DNA from: Saprospiraceae bacterium
GTDB taxonomy: Bacteria; Bacteroidota; Bacteroidia; Chitinophagales; Saprospiraceae
Reading direction: 5' to 3'
Assembly (NCBI GenBank): GCA_026993525.1
Contig: JALWSS010000086.1
Location: 1 to 64,000 of the forward strand
DNA length: 64,000 nt
Shown here: positions 63,688 to 64,000 of the stretch, piece by piece
Layout of the letters: each line of letters begins with the position of its first letter
Position numbering within the stretch: the stretch's first letter is position 1
Program-made: the position numbers and the translations under genes
The notes under the pieces: generated by a model
What the model was told of the DNA's origin: nothing
Databases searched by the model: none
The model's input: the letters and a program-made list of their open reading frames with translations, nothing else

Positions 63688-64000
63688 GTCTTTTGGTTCA
63701 GGTTGTTAGTTGGTTGTTCTCCTCAATGCACACTATGCGCAATCTTTGTCTTCACTTATTAAGGGCTGGGGATTTGTCCTGCAGCAGGGTTCATAGGGTG
63801 AGTAACAGGTGCTAAATATAGACAAAAAAGTCGGCCCTTCTGAAGGTTCCACAGCTTTTCCTGGGTTTATTTGTGGTTTGAGTAGAAAGTGTGAGACCCT
63901 ATATACCAAATTGTTTTCTATACCCGATTCGAAGTGGTTTGGGAGTAATTCATCACTCCCGTCCAGTGTGGATGGGGAGTTTGGGTCCCGAATCCCGAAT
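63688..64000. other. Spacer upstream of recQ ending in a palindromic element
   Basis: About 310 bases with no gene. No clear TAnnTTTG box for recQ was found. The last 71 bases hold a palindromic element running off the window edge. Confidence 0.5.
63930..64000 (-). repeat. Palindromic REP/MITE-like element, copy 3 (cut by window end)
   Basis: Starts with the arm CGAAGTGGTTTGGG and continues agtaattcatcactcccgtccagtgtggatggggagtttgggtcccgaatcccgaat, the reverse complement of copy 2 to within a few bases. The closing arm lies beyond position 64000. Confidence 0.85.

Overview
The window looks like a chromosomal stretch from a Bacteroidota bacterium, most likely a Saprospiria/Lewinella-type lineage (phylum fairly sure, class a guess). 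Evidence: repeated TAnnTTTG -7 promoter boxes just upstream of genes, many short lipoprotein signals ending in Cys, OmpA/DUF4292/DUF4112 families, an AbiE pair, a propeller-type sensor kinase, and few strong Shine-Dalgarno sites. No rRNA, tRNA, CRISPR array or intact transposase was seen.

Layout. 0-1.2 kb is decayed: an S41-like lipoprotein fragment and a tyrosine recombinase relic whose N-terminal and C-terminal ends are joined by an internal deletion. 1.2-4.8 kb is a minus-strand pair in which both enzymes carry an N-terminal Rieske [2Fe-2S] domain, one fused to a glutamate-synthase-like FMN/3Fe-4S domain and the other to a pyruvate-oxidase/acetolactate-synthase-like ThDP enzyme. 5.1-13.4 kb is minus strand: a GH26-like lipoprotein, a TPR protein, and a tightly overlapped cassette reading PqqD-like protein, ATP-grasp ligase, LysA-like PLP decarboxylase, urea-transporter/M23 fusion, TPR plus outer-membrane barrel. 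I regard this cassette as the best candidate for an undescribed system: a cytosolic ligase/decarboxylase part coupled to an envelope part.

14-24 kb holds a GCS2-CBS ligase, an ALDH7-type aldehyde dehydrogenase, a two-component system, an OmpA-like protein and a small lipoprotein. 24.4-28.4 kb is an AT-richer accessory patch: an AbiE toxin-antitoxin pair framed by two ~300-bp copies of the preceding lipoprotein gene's 3' end, a DUF3883 nuclease-like protein, and an orphan protein resembling the N-terminal domain of McrB-like ATPases.

28.5-64 kb is mostly housekeeping: metallophosphoesterase, methionine-type aminotransferase, DUF4112, OmpA, redoxin, DUF4292-EnvC-HflX operon, SpoIIM-like membrane protein, grpE-dnaJ, LMW phosphatase, FMN hydroxyacid oxidase, ferritin, flavin monooxygenase, DUF1295, a ParA with a non-ParB partner, polyphosphate glucokinase, two cyclophilins, a LolC/E-type permease, a LOG-family protein, DsbD with a separate DsbD-alpha protein, EttA, Dtd, HldD, AroQ and RecQ.

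Intergenic DNA carries a dispersed ~80-106 bp palindromic (REP/MITE-like) element with CGAAGTGGTTTGGG arms, present in three good and two degenerate copies, and several low-complexity tracts arranged as complementary pairs: one strand's tract just after a stop codon, its complement just before the next gene.
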